The position numbers and the translations under genes were made by a program. This document shows, one piece after another, positions 7,300 through 15,043 of a stretch of DNA of 64,000 nucleotides. The notes beneath the pieces were generated by a model. It ran no database searches. It was not told the origin of the DNA and worked only from the letters and a program-made list of their open reading frames with translations. Within the stretch, counting starts at the first letter, position 1. Every line of letters begins with the position of its first letter. The DNA is from Propionibacterium sp. oral taxon 192 str. F0372 (GTDB taxonomy: Bacteria; Actinomycetota; Actinomycetes; Propionibacteriales; Propionibacteriaceae): NCBI RefSeq assembly GCF_000413315.1, contig NZ_KE340297.1, positions 871,698-935,697 of the forward strand, read 5' to 3'.

Positions 7300-9771
7300 T
7301 CATGCGCTCTTCTGAGGCATTGCGGACCGAACGACATCCTTAGAGGATCTTAGAAAAGATCCCGTCTTGTTATTCTGATTCATTAACAGTGAGTCAGGCC
7401 GACTGCATTGAAGTACTTTCCCGCCTGACCGTCCCGCACCAGGTCCCATGTCAATCACCCAATCACAGACCTCAATTACTCGAATGTTGTGCTCGATGGC
7501 AAGGACTGTATTCCCTGTTGAGATCAGGCGTTCAAAAAGTGCCAGCAGGTGACGGATGTCGGCCGGATGCAGACCCCGGCTCGGTTCATCAAAGATGAAC
7601 AGAGTTCCACTCCTTCTCTGTTTGAGCAGCTCTCTGGCGAGATTGAGACGCTGCGCTTCTCCACCGGACAAAGTGCTGGTTGCAGTACCTAATTGAAGAT
7701 ACCCAAGTCCAAATTCGAGAAGAACTTCGAGGATTTCTGCTGTCTTCTTTTGTCCCCGGAAGCGGAACCATTCGTGGGCGTCGGACAAATTCAATGACAG
7801 GACATCATGGATATTTAAGCCATCCAGACTTATGCCCAGCACCTGCTCTTGAAACCGTTGTCCCCCACATTCCGGACAGAGAACCGTCTCACTGCGGAAC
7901 AGAGAAAAATCGACCTCCATCAGACCGAGACCCTTACATGCTTCGCATCGTCCACCTGGCACATTGGTACTGAATTGGGCCTGACTCAACCCTGCCTCGA
8001 TAGCTTGAGGTGCGGCCGCAAATGCATCTCTGATCTGCTCGCTCACGCCTATGTAGGTTGCGAGGCTGCTCCTACTGGATCGACCCAAAGCCCGCTTCTG
8101 CACGTACATAACGTCTTCGATATTCACCCCACCTACAACGGTTGGCGATTCGTCAGACCCAGTAGGCGCAATCACAGTGAGTCTGTCATGGATGGCAGAC
8201 ACCAACGAACTTTTTCCTGCGCCCGAGACTCCCGAAACACATGTGAGCGCCCTTAAGGGGATTTGAACGGAAGCATTGTGTACGTTGTTCTTGCAGATCT
8301 TGTGGATCTCCAGCCAGTCACCCCTGTCTACATTAATGCGGCGCCGCTCGATAGGATCAGCCATAAGGGCCGCCCGCGTTACGGAAGTTGGACAGTCGAG
8401 AAGGTCAGCATAGATCCCTTCGAAAACAATCTCTCCTCCTTTCACTCCGGCTCCCGGTCCGAGCTCAATGATCCAATCTGCCGCGCGGATGATAGCCTCA
8501 TCATGTTCGATGACAATGACTGTATTGCCCAAGTCGCGCAATCGCCTCAGGGACTGGATGATTTGTGCCGTTTCGCTGTCATGAAGGCCAGCGGTCGGCT
8601 CATCCAAAATGTACATGACCCCCGTGAGGTCGCTTGCCAGATGCTGAGCCAATAGGAGTCTCTGCAACTCGCCGCTAGACAACGTGATTACGGTTCTGTT
8701 TAATTGCAAGTGTCCCAGACCCACTTGACAGATGTTGGTGAGTTGCTTTCGAATCGCTTCTGCCACGTCACGTACTTGCACGGGCAGATCATCACCAATG
8801 ATCAGTTGTTCGAGATCTGCACAGACGTCAACGAGCTCTCTATTCTGAAAATCCGTGATCGAGCGGCCCGCGAGCGTTGCTTGAAGGGATTCCTGCCGCA
8901 ACTTGGCCCCACCACAGGAGGGACACACCTCCTCCTCAAGAAGCTGCGCGAGTACTTCACGTCGCCTTGCGGTCGATGCGCCGCGGTATGCGCGATCGAG
9001 AAAGTCAAGGATTCCCTCGAACCGCACATCGTTGGTGACCTTTCTGACCTTGATAGTGTATACTTTTGGCGATCCGTGAAGGACTAATTCTCTTTGCTTC
9101 TCGGTAAGATTCTCGAATGGAGAATTCAAGGGTATCCCCTCATCCGCCGCCATTGCCTCGAAAGCCTTCCGAATATTGGGCACGGCAAACGTTCCGGAGG
9201 GCGCGGCATCCCAGATATCATTCAAGGTTCTGGAACGATCTGGGATAATTCGGTCCATGGAGAACTGAATCATCTTGCCCATCCCGTCACATTCGAGGCA
9301 CTTGCCTTCACGACGATTCGGGCTGAAATGCTGAGGGCTCAGCGGCTCCGCAAAGCATCCGCAGTCCTCACACAGGAGGTCAGCATCTGTGACCCGCAGG
9401 CACACGGGACACACCGGCCACGCACCCGCACCGAACATCAAGCGAAGCAACCCATCTATTCCAGTGAACGTGCCCACGGTTGACCGTGGGTTGGAGTAGC
9501 CCCCGTCGCGCTGTCTCAGGGCTACTGGTGGTTGAACTCCTGAGATTCGGTCAGCTTGGTAATCGCCGTCTCCTAAGTCTATGGCCTTGCTGGACAGTGC
9601 CCCCAGGTAGAGCGATTTCGAGTACTCAAACAAAGTATCGACGATCAGGGATGACTTGCCCGATCCGGACACTCCAGCCGCGACGACGAGCTTCCCCTTG
9701 GGGATCGCCACACGAACGGCTTTAAGGTTGTGGGTTGACACCCCTTCCAAGACGATACTCTCGAGACCCAT
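7300..9771 (-). CDS. UvrA-like drug-resistance protein without UvrB-binding insert
   Basis: This protein of about 823 aa is built like UvrA, with two ABC modules: Walker A GVSGSGKSSLI and GVSGAGKSSLV, signatures LSSGELQRLLLAQ and LSGGEAQRLNLAR, Walker B MYILDEPTAGL and LFIFDEPSRGL. CXXC zinc-binding pairs are present, including CEACKGLG...CPECGG. Between the first CPVC/CEDC pair and FSPNRREGKCLECDG only about 15 residues occur, so the long UvrB-binding domain of repair UvrA is absent. This is the layout of DrrC-type self-resistance proteins, which remove or displace DNA-bound drugs. ATG 9771 is chosen for the GGAGGG just upstream and the family-like start MGLESIVLEGVSTHNLK. It is the first gene of the operon. 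Confidence 0.88.
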   Translation of the reverse strand: MGLESIVLEGVSTHNLKAVRVAIPKGKLVVAAGVSGSGKSSLIVDTLFEYSKSLYLGALSSKAIDLGDGDYQADRISGVQPPVALRQRDGGYSNPRSTVGTFTGIDGLLRLMFGAGAWPVCPVCLRVTDADLLCEDCGCFAEPLSPQHFSPNRREGKCLECDGMGKMIQFSMDRIIPDRSRTLNDIWDAAPSGTFAVPNIRKAFEAMAADEGIPLNSPFENLTEKQRELVLHGSPKVYTIKVRKVTNDVRFEGILDFLDRAYRGASTARRREVLAQLLEEEVCPSCGGAKLRQESLQATLAGRSITDFQNRELVDVCADLEQLIIGDDLPVQVRDVAEAIRKQLTNICQVGLGHLQLNRTVITLSSGELQRLLLAQHLASDLTGVMYILDEPTAGLHDSETAQIIQSLRRLRDLGNTVIVIEHDEAIIRAADWIIELGPGAGVKGGEIVFEGIYADLLDCPTSVTRAALMADPIERRRINVDRGDWLEIHKICKNNVHNASVQIPLRALTCVSGVSGAGKSSLVSAIHDRLTVIAPTGSDESPTVVGGVNIEDVMYVQKRALGRSSRSSLATYIGVSEQIRDAFAAAPQAIEAGLSQAQFSTNVPGGRCEACKGLGLMEVDFSLFRSETVLCPECGGQRFQEQVLGISLDGLNIHDVLSLNLSDAHEWFRFRGQKKTAEILEVLLEFGLGYLQLGTATSTLSGGEAQRLNLARELLKQRRSGTLFIFDEPSRGLHPADIRHLLALFERLISTGNTVLAIEHNIRVIEVCDWVIDMGPGAGRSGGKVLQCSRPDSLLMNQNNKTGSFLRSSKDVVRSAMPQKSA

Positions 9772-9811
9772 CGACCCTCCCATGCGCGCTAGTGAAAGAT
9801 CCATTAACCTT

Positions 9812-9840
9812 AGTATTCCACACTGGAATAGATATGTCAA
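9812..9840 (-). promoter_or_regulatory. Operon promoter with palindromic operator in the spacer
   Basis: Reading the minus strand, TTGACA (9840-9835) is followed after 17 bases by AATACT (9817-9812), a good sigma-70-type pair about 40 bases before the UvrA-like start. Between the boxes lies a perfect inverted repeat, TATTCCA-CAC-TGGAATA, at 9814-9830. A repressor bound there would block polymerase, so the operon is probably controlled by a dedicated regulator not found in this window. The hexamers and repeat are seen directly; function is inferred. Confidence 0.65.
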
Positions 9841-10071
9841 TGCTGTCGCGTCACAATAGTTCTGTAGGGTTGCTTAACCACGGGCCCCGAACAGTCTTCC
9901 CGATTCACTACTATACGCGACGAATCCGTGTGAGGTTCCAAGACCTTCTGGTCGAGGTTTGCAATGTCTCCTTGGCTTCGATGTTCCACCTAGCACAAGG
10001 TGGTCAGTTCAGCGCTAGTCTGTGCCTGTCACATTTTCACCCGAAGTCGTCGTGAACAAGGAGTTCCACCC
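9841..10071. other. Island/backbone junction upstream of ackA
   Basis: This 231-base segment holds no convincing gene. Base composition rises from the AT-richer island to the GC-rich backbone across it. A 6-bp inverted repeat (CCACCT at 9986-9991, AGGTGG at 9998-10003) may belong to ackA regulation. In many actinomycetes pta directly precedes ackA; here it is replaced by the island. No integrase, att repeat or tRNA end was found. Confidence 0.45.
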
Positions 10072-11262
10072 ATGTCCAAGCCAATCCTCGTCCTCAACTG
10101 TGGATCATCGTCGATCAAGTACCAGATGATCGACACCGACACCGAGGAGGTGCTGGCCAAGGGTCTGGTGCAGCGCATCGCCACCGGAACCACCGGAACC
10201 ATCGACCACGAGGTGCTGGGTGCCGACGGCGGGGAGTACCACGCCGACCGTGACCTGCCCGACCACGAGATCGCGTTGTCCGGTGTCTTCGAGCTGTTCA
10301 ACCAGCATGGCCCCGACCTGTCGGCCACCGTCGCCGTAGCCCACCGCACCGTGCACGGCGGCGATAAATTCTCCGCGCCGACCCTACTCACCGACGAGGT
10401 GCTGGACACCCTCGTCGAGCTCTCACCACTGGCACCACTGCACAACCCGGCTGGCATCTCCGGTATCCGGGCGGCCCGCAAGCTGCTCGCCGACGTGCCC
10501 CACGTGGGCATCTTCGACACCGCATTTTTCGTCAATATGCCGGCCGAGGCCTACACCTATGCCGTCGACACCGATGTCGCAGCCAAGACCTCGCTGCGCA
10601 AATATGGCTTCCACGGCACCTCGCACCAGTTCGTCTCCCAGGCCGTCTCCCAGCTGCTGGGCCGCGACGACCTCAAGCAGATCGTCGCTCACCTGGGCAA
10701 TGGCGCATCCATCTCCGCAGTGGATGCCGGGCATGCGGTTGAGACCTCGATGGGGCTCACCCCGCTTGCCGGTCTGGTGATGGGCACCCGCTGCGGTGAC
10801 ATTGACCCGGGCGTGCTGCCCTACCTGGCCCGTCAGTTGAATCTGTCCATCGAAGAGGTCGACAACCTGCTCAACAAGAAGTCGGGCATGTTCGGGTTGT
10901 CCGGGCACACCGACATGCGCGACGTCTCGGCGGCCATCGAAGCCGGCGATGAGCGCACCAAACTGGCGATGGATGTCTACACCCACCGGCTGGTGTTCTA
11001 CATCGGCGGCTACGCCGCCCTGCTCGGCGGACTGGATGCCCTGACCTTCACCGCCGGGGTGGGAGAGAATGCCGATGACGTGCGCAAGAACGTCTGCGAC
11101 CGGCTCGGTTTCCTGGGCGTCGAACTCGATGAGGAGGCCAATAAGGTGCGTTCCAAGCAGCCTCGGGTCATCTCCACCCCGGGCTCGAAGGTGAAGGTGC
11201 TTGTCGTCCCGACCAACGAGGAGTTGGCGATGGCTCGCCAGGCGATCGCCCTGATCGACTGA
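10072..11262 (+). CDS. ackA: Acetate kinase
   Basis: The 396-aa enzyme interconverts acetyl phosphate and acetate with ADP/ATP in the cytoplasm. Signatures are LVLNCGSSSIKYQ at the N-terminus, GFHGTSHQ in the middle, and the ASKHA phosphate-binding stretches HLGNGASI and FTAGVGENA. The start at 10072 follows AAGGAG with correct spacing; an upstream frame extension to 10000 has no such support. The usual partner pta (phosphotransacetylase) is not adjacent, because the low-GC island lies immediately upstream. Length and motifs are normal, so the gene looks functional. Confidence 0.96.
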   Translation: MSKPILVLNCGSSSIKYQMIDTDTEEVLAKGLVQRIATGTTGTIDHEVLGADGGEYHADRDLPDHEIALSGVFELFNQHGPDLSATVAVAHRTVHGGDKFSAPTLLTDEVLDTLVELSPLAPLHNPAGISGIRAARKLLADVPHVGIFDTAFFVNMPAEAYTYAVDTDVAAKTSLRKYGFHGTSHQFVSQAVSQLLGRDDLKQIVAHLGNGASISAVDAGHAVETSMGLTPLAGLVMGTRCGDIDPGVLPYLARQLNLSIEEVDNLLNKKSGMFGLSGHTDMRDVSAAIEAGDERTKLAMDVYTHRLVFYIGGYAALLGGLDALTFTAGVGENADDVRKNVCDRLGFLGVELDEEANKVRSKQPRVISTPGSKVKVLVVPTNEELAMARQAIALID

Positions 11263-11437
11263 GTCGCTCGTGTAAAGGGCGTCTACTGCCGCCCACCCAA
11301 GAATGTGGCCGATGGACACCTGGGGCTAGGGCCCATCGGTCACATTGCGCCGGGGGACCGGGCTCATCGACCGGGGCCGCGGAAACCTACGGTCCCGGAA
11401 CCGGGCAGGTGCAGCGCCCGGGGACTACTCTTGGCAC

Positions 11438-12211
11438 ATGGCCACAGCACTCATCACCGGGGGTACCTCCGGCATAGGCTTGGCCTTCGCGAACGAGTTG
11501 GCGGCCAGGGGCCACGACATCGTGCTCGTTGCCCGCGACGAGCAGCGCCTCGCCGACGCCGCCAACGACATTGCCTGTACCCACGGCGTTGCGGTGGAGA
11601 CCATCATGGCCGATCTCGGAGTGCGCAGCGACCTCGACCCGGTGATTGACAGGCTCACCGACGAGGACCGCCCCGTCGAGGTATTGGTGAACAACGCCGG
11701 CTTCGGGCTGAACGCCTCATTGCTGTGCGACAACACCACGATCCAGGAAAACGCGATGGCGGTCATGTGCACCGCGGTGCTCATCTTGGCCGGGGCTGCC
11801 GCACGCGGCATGAAGCGTCGCGGCCACGGAGTGGTAGTCAACGTCTCGTCGGTCTCGGCTTGGATTCTCAAGGGCAACTATTCAGCAATCAAGCGCTGGG
11901 TGCTCACCTACTCCAAGGCCCTGGCCCTGGAGTTGGAGGGCACTGGAGTGCAGGTGACAGCAGTATGCCCGGGCTGGGTCAAGACCGAACTGCATGCCCG
12001 CGCGGGGGTGCCGCGCCCGAAGCTTCCCGAGTGGGCATGGGTAGAGGCCAGCCAGGTCGCGGCCTGCGCCCTCGATGCTGCGCAGCGGGGCCGCACGGTG
12101 GCGGTCCCGTCGGCGGTGTGGCGGATCGCGGTATGGGTCTTGGAGCATGCTCCCGAGGCGCTGGGTCGCTGGGTCGCCCGCAAGATAACTTCCTCAAGGA
12201 GCAAGAACTGA
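11438..12211 (+). CDS. Short-chain dehydrogenase/reductase (SDR)
   Basis: The 257-aa protein begins with the NAD(P)-binding loop TGGTSGIGLAF (TGxxxGIG), has the NNAG motif (VLVNNAGFG), the catalytic Ser in NVSSVSAW and the YxxxK pair in NYSAIKRW. A C-terminal stretch (AVWRIAVWVLEHAPEAL) is hydrophobic and amphipathic, as in SDRs acting on lipid substrates. The start at ATG 11438 matches the family N-terminus. Its stop overlaps the following acyltransferase ATG (TGATG), so the two form an operon and may act on lipids together; the substrate is unknown. Confidence 0.88.
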   Translation: MATALITGGTSGIGLAFANELAARGHDIVLVARDEQRLADAANDIACTHGVAVETIMADLGVRSDLDPVIDRLTDEDRPVEVLVNNAGFGLNASLLCDNTTIQENAMAVMCTAVLILAGAAARGMKRRGHGVVVNVSSVSAWILKGNYSAIKRWVLTYSKALALELEGTGVQVTAVCPGWVKTELHARAGVPRPKLPEWAWVEASQVAACALDAAQRGRTVAVPSAVWRIAVWVLEHAPEALGRWVARKITSSRSKN

Positions 12212-12993
12212 TGGCAGAAATCGGCGGGGGCCGGAGACGGTTCACCTCCAACACCAACGCCTGGACCACCTCGGCAGCCCAGCAGCTGCTGCTCAAACCT
12301 GCGGTGTGGTCGGTGCTCGACGTCCACGTGCACGGCACCGAGAATCTGGTCGGCGTGCAGGCCCCTTACATCGTCATCGGTAACCACTCCTCCCATTTCG
12401 ACGCGCCGTTGATCATCGGGGCGCTACCCAAGAAGCTGAGCCGTCGCCTGGCCACCGGAGCAGCCGCCGACACCTTTTTCACTAGGCGTACCACGGCCAC
12501 CGCGATCCAGCTGTTCATGAACGGTTTCCCGGTCAACCGTTCGGGCACCCGCTCCCACCGCGGCATGGCCAAGCAACTGCTCAGCGACGACGTGCCACTG
12601 TTCCTCTTCCCGGAGGGCACCCGCTCACGGTCGGGGGGCATGGGCCCGTTCACCCCGGGGGTTGCCGCATTGGCTATCTCCTTCAACTGCCCGGTGATCC
12701 CCTCGGCCGTCGTCGGGGCCTATGCGGCCTGGCCGCCCAAGCAGAAGCGCTGGTCGCCGGGGCGTCCCGAGGTGCACGTCAATTTCGGCATCCCGATGCG
12801 TCCACGCCCCGGGGAGATCGCCCATGAGTTCAACGAGCGGCTGCGTCTCAAGGTCATTGAGCTGCACGACTCGATCGCCACGGCCTATTCGATGCCCACT
12901 CAGGCCGAGATGTTGCACCGCGCCGCCCTGGAGCCCGGCATGTCCTCCCGTCCACCAGTACGCCGCCCCGAGCAGGGCGACGACAACCAGTAG
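12211..12993 (+). CDS. PlsC-type 1-acyl-glycerol-3-phosphate acyltransferase
   Basis: The protein of about 260 aa carries the acyltransferase blocks NHSSHFD (HX4D catalytic site), FPVNRSGTR and FPEGTRSR, the lysophospholipid acyltransferase pattern. It probably acylates a glycerolipid or related lipid at the membrane. The start ATG at 12211 overlaps the SDR stop; a long in-frame extension upstream overlaps the SDR gene and is ignored. The C-terminus is a basic, Pro-rich tail. It is followed after 9 bases by the tandem GT2 gene, so SDR, acyltransferase and glycosyltransferase may be one transcription unit for a glycolipid. Confidence 0.88.
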   Translation: MAEIGGGRRRFTSNTNAWTTSAAQQLLLKPAVWSVLDVHVHGTENLVGVQAPYIVIGNHSSHFDAPLIIGALPKKLSRRLATGAAADTFFTRRTTATAIQLFMNGFPVNRSGTRSHRGMAKQLLSDDVPLFLFPEGTRSRSGGMGPFTPGVAALAISFNCPVIPSAVVGAYAAWPPKQKRWSPGRPEVHVNFGIPMRPRPGEIAHEFNERLRLKVIELHDSIATAYSMPTQAEMLHRAALEPGMSSRPPVRRPEQGDDNQ

Positions 12994-13002
12994 GCTCGGA
13001 CA

Positions 13003-14868
13003 ATGAGCATCGACGTCGCCGCCGTGGTCGTCACCTTCAACCGGCTGGACCTCCTCAAGCGACTCGTTGAGCGGCTGCGCGGCATCGATAGCCTGGATCG
13101 CATCCTGATCGTCGACAATGCCTCGACCGACGGCACCGGGCAGTGGTTGGCCACCCTCACCGATGAGCATCTGTCGTTCCGGGTGCTGCCCCGCAATCTG
13201 GGTGGGGCCGGTGGTTTCGCGGAGGGGTTGAACTGGGCCCATGACCTCGGCGCACAGCTGGCCTGGATGATGGACGACGACGGCATTCCCACCCCGCATT
13301 GTCTGGACCAGCTCCTGGAACATCGCGGCGCCTTCGATTTCTGGGGCCCGGCGGTGCTCGCTGAACAACGCCCGCAGGAGTTGTGCTTCCCCATCCGGCT
13401 GCCCGGAACCACCACGATCGCCCGGAACCTGGAGCAACTGGAGAAGGTCTCCCACGATGGGATCGTCAACGACGTGGTGATCCCATTCAACGGGGTATTG
13501 GTCACCCGGGAGCTGGTGGACCGGATCGGTACGGTGCGCGCGGAATTCTTCATCTGGGGCGATGATGTCGAGTACCTGTGGCGTGCCCGGGCAGCCGGGG
13601 CGCGAGTCGCGACCGTTGTAGGAGCCCATTTCTTGCATCCAGCCACCGACGATCTGGGCACCCCGATGATGCGGGGGCTGACCACTTACAACCATTCACC
13701 TTCCGACCTGAAGCACTACTGCATGGCCCGCAACAACACGGTGAACCTGCTCACTCACCACGGATGGTTGCACGCAGCGGCCTTCTGGGCGAAGACCGCC
13801 TGGTTCTACACCTTCGTGCGGCCCAGTGCGCGGCGCATTGCGCTCAGTGCGCAGGCCATCATCGACGGTTTGCGTCGCGACTTCGGTGGACACGAGCGTT
13901 TCTTGTCATCAGCCGGTACTCCCGGCAGCCGGGCCGCCGGGGCAGTGCAGCTGGGTGATGCCACCAATGACCGGGTGGCCGTGGTGATCGTCACCTACCA
14001 GCGGGCAGAACTGCTCGACGAGCTGCTCACCGCGCTGGCCGCCCAGACCCGGCCTGCCGACACCATCTACGTCGTCGACAACTCCCCAGACGATGCGAGC
14101 CTCGCCGTTTTGGCACGGCACACAGAGCTTCCTCTGGTGGTGGACCACACTGGGGAAAACCTGGGCGGAGCGGGTGGTTTCCACCGCGGCCTCAAGGCGG
14201 CCCACCGCGACGGCCATGACCGGGTGTGGATGATGGATGACGACGTCGTCCCGGACTCGGGTGCCCTGGCCGCGCTGCTGGCCGACGGCGGTCCGCTGCT
14301 GGCCTGTGTGCGGGAGAACCGGGCGGGTGAGCTGGTGGAAAAGGCCGCGGTCGAATTCGACCTGCGTAATCCGGTCCATCTACGGCCCAAGCGGGCGACG
14401 ATCGACTCGATATATTCCACCCGGGAGTCGATGCCCGAGCGGGTCCCGGTGGATAATGCGGCCTTCGAGGGATTCATGGTGCACCGTCAGGTGATCGAGG
14501 AGATTGGCTACCCCGATCCGAGCTATTTCATTTTCTACGACGATTGTGACTACGCCATTCGTGCCCGCAAGGCGGGTTATCAGCTGTACATGGTGCGCGA
14601 TTCCGCACTGGTACGCCAGTTCGAATTCGTCCAGGATCAGGACCTGTCGAGCTGGAAGGGCTTCTACATGTACCGCAACCTGTTCGCGGTGCACTTCCGT
14701 TACGGGGAGAATCTGGCGGTGAAGCTGAAACCCTTCGTCATCACCGCCGGTGTGGTGGCGCTTTCTCCGCTGCGCAACGGTATGGCCGAGGCGAAGAACG
14801 TGCTCAAGGCCCTTCGCGACGCGCTCCGCATCCGGAAGCTGGACCCGCGGGCGCGCATCCAGAGTTGA
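13003..14868 (+). CDS. Tandem two-domain family 2 glycosyltransferase
   Basis: The 621-aa protein contains two complete GT2 domains. The first (about 1-310) shows VVTFNRLDLLKRL, IVDNASTDGTG, the metal-binding MMDDDG and WGDDVEYLWR. The second (about 325-600) shows VIVTYQRAELLDEL, VVDNSPDDAS, MMDDDV and FIFYDDCDYAIRA. The MMDDD and (W/Y)DD(V/C)(E/D)Y signatures resemble actinobacterial galactofuranosyl/rhamnosyl transferases, so it could initiate or branch a cell-wall glycan. Both domains keep their acidic motifs, suggesting a bifunctional enzyme. No membrane segment is evident. The sugar specificity is inference. Confidence 0.88.
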   Translation: MSIDVAAVVVTFNRLDLLKRLVERLRGIDSLDRILIVDNASTDGTGQWLATLTDEHLSFRVLPRNLGGAGGFAEGLNWAHDLGAQLAWMMDDDGIPTPHCLDQLLEHRGAFDFWGPAVLAEQRPQELCFPIRLPGTTTIARNLEQLEKVSHDGIVNDVVIPFNGVLVTRELVDRIGTVRAEFFIWGDDVEYLWRARAAGARVATVVGAHFLHPATDDLGTPMMRGLTTYNHSPSDLKHYCMARNNTVNLLTHHGWLHAAAFWAKTAWFYTFVRPSARRIALSAQAIIDGLRRDFGGHERFLSSAGTPGSRAAGAVQLGDATNDRVAVVIVTYQRAELLDELLTALAAQTRPADTIYVVDNSPDDASLAVLARHTELPLVVDHTGENLGGAGGFHRGLKAAHRDGHDRVWMMDDDVVPDSGALAALLADGGPLLACVRENRAGELVEKAAVEFDLRNPVHLRPKRATIDSIYSTRESMPERVPVDNAAFEGFMVHRQVIEEIGYPDPSYFIFYDDCDYAIRARKAGYQLYMVRDSALVRQFEFVQDQDLSSWKGFYMYRNLFAVHFRYGENLAVKLKPFVITAGVVALSPLRNGMAEAKNVLKALRDALRIRKLDPRARIQS

Positions 14869-15043
14869 ACGGTGGGTCGCAGTCCACAATCTCCAGTGTC
14901 ATTCGTCGTGTCTGCCTTCGTGCCGCAGCACCCAGGAACGGCATAAGACATGACGCAGGTGATGGCTGGGCTGGTGAGTGTGCGCGACGAGTCACCAAGA
15001 GCCGTTGGCACACCAACCGGCGGGTAGCCCAGGTGAACGCCTC

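Noticed and set aside
9841-10071. Remnant of pta before ackA
   Set aside because: No frame in this segment shows recognisable phosphotransacetylase sequence.
10423-11319. Long open frame opposite ackA
   Set aside because: It overlaps almost the whole of ackA on the other strand and has the His/Gly/Val-rich composition of a shadow frame in GC-rich DNA.
12625-13695. Long open frame opposite the acyltransferase and GT2 genes
   Set aside because: It covers two well-supported genes on the other strand and has no recognisable motif.
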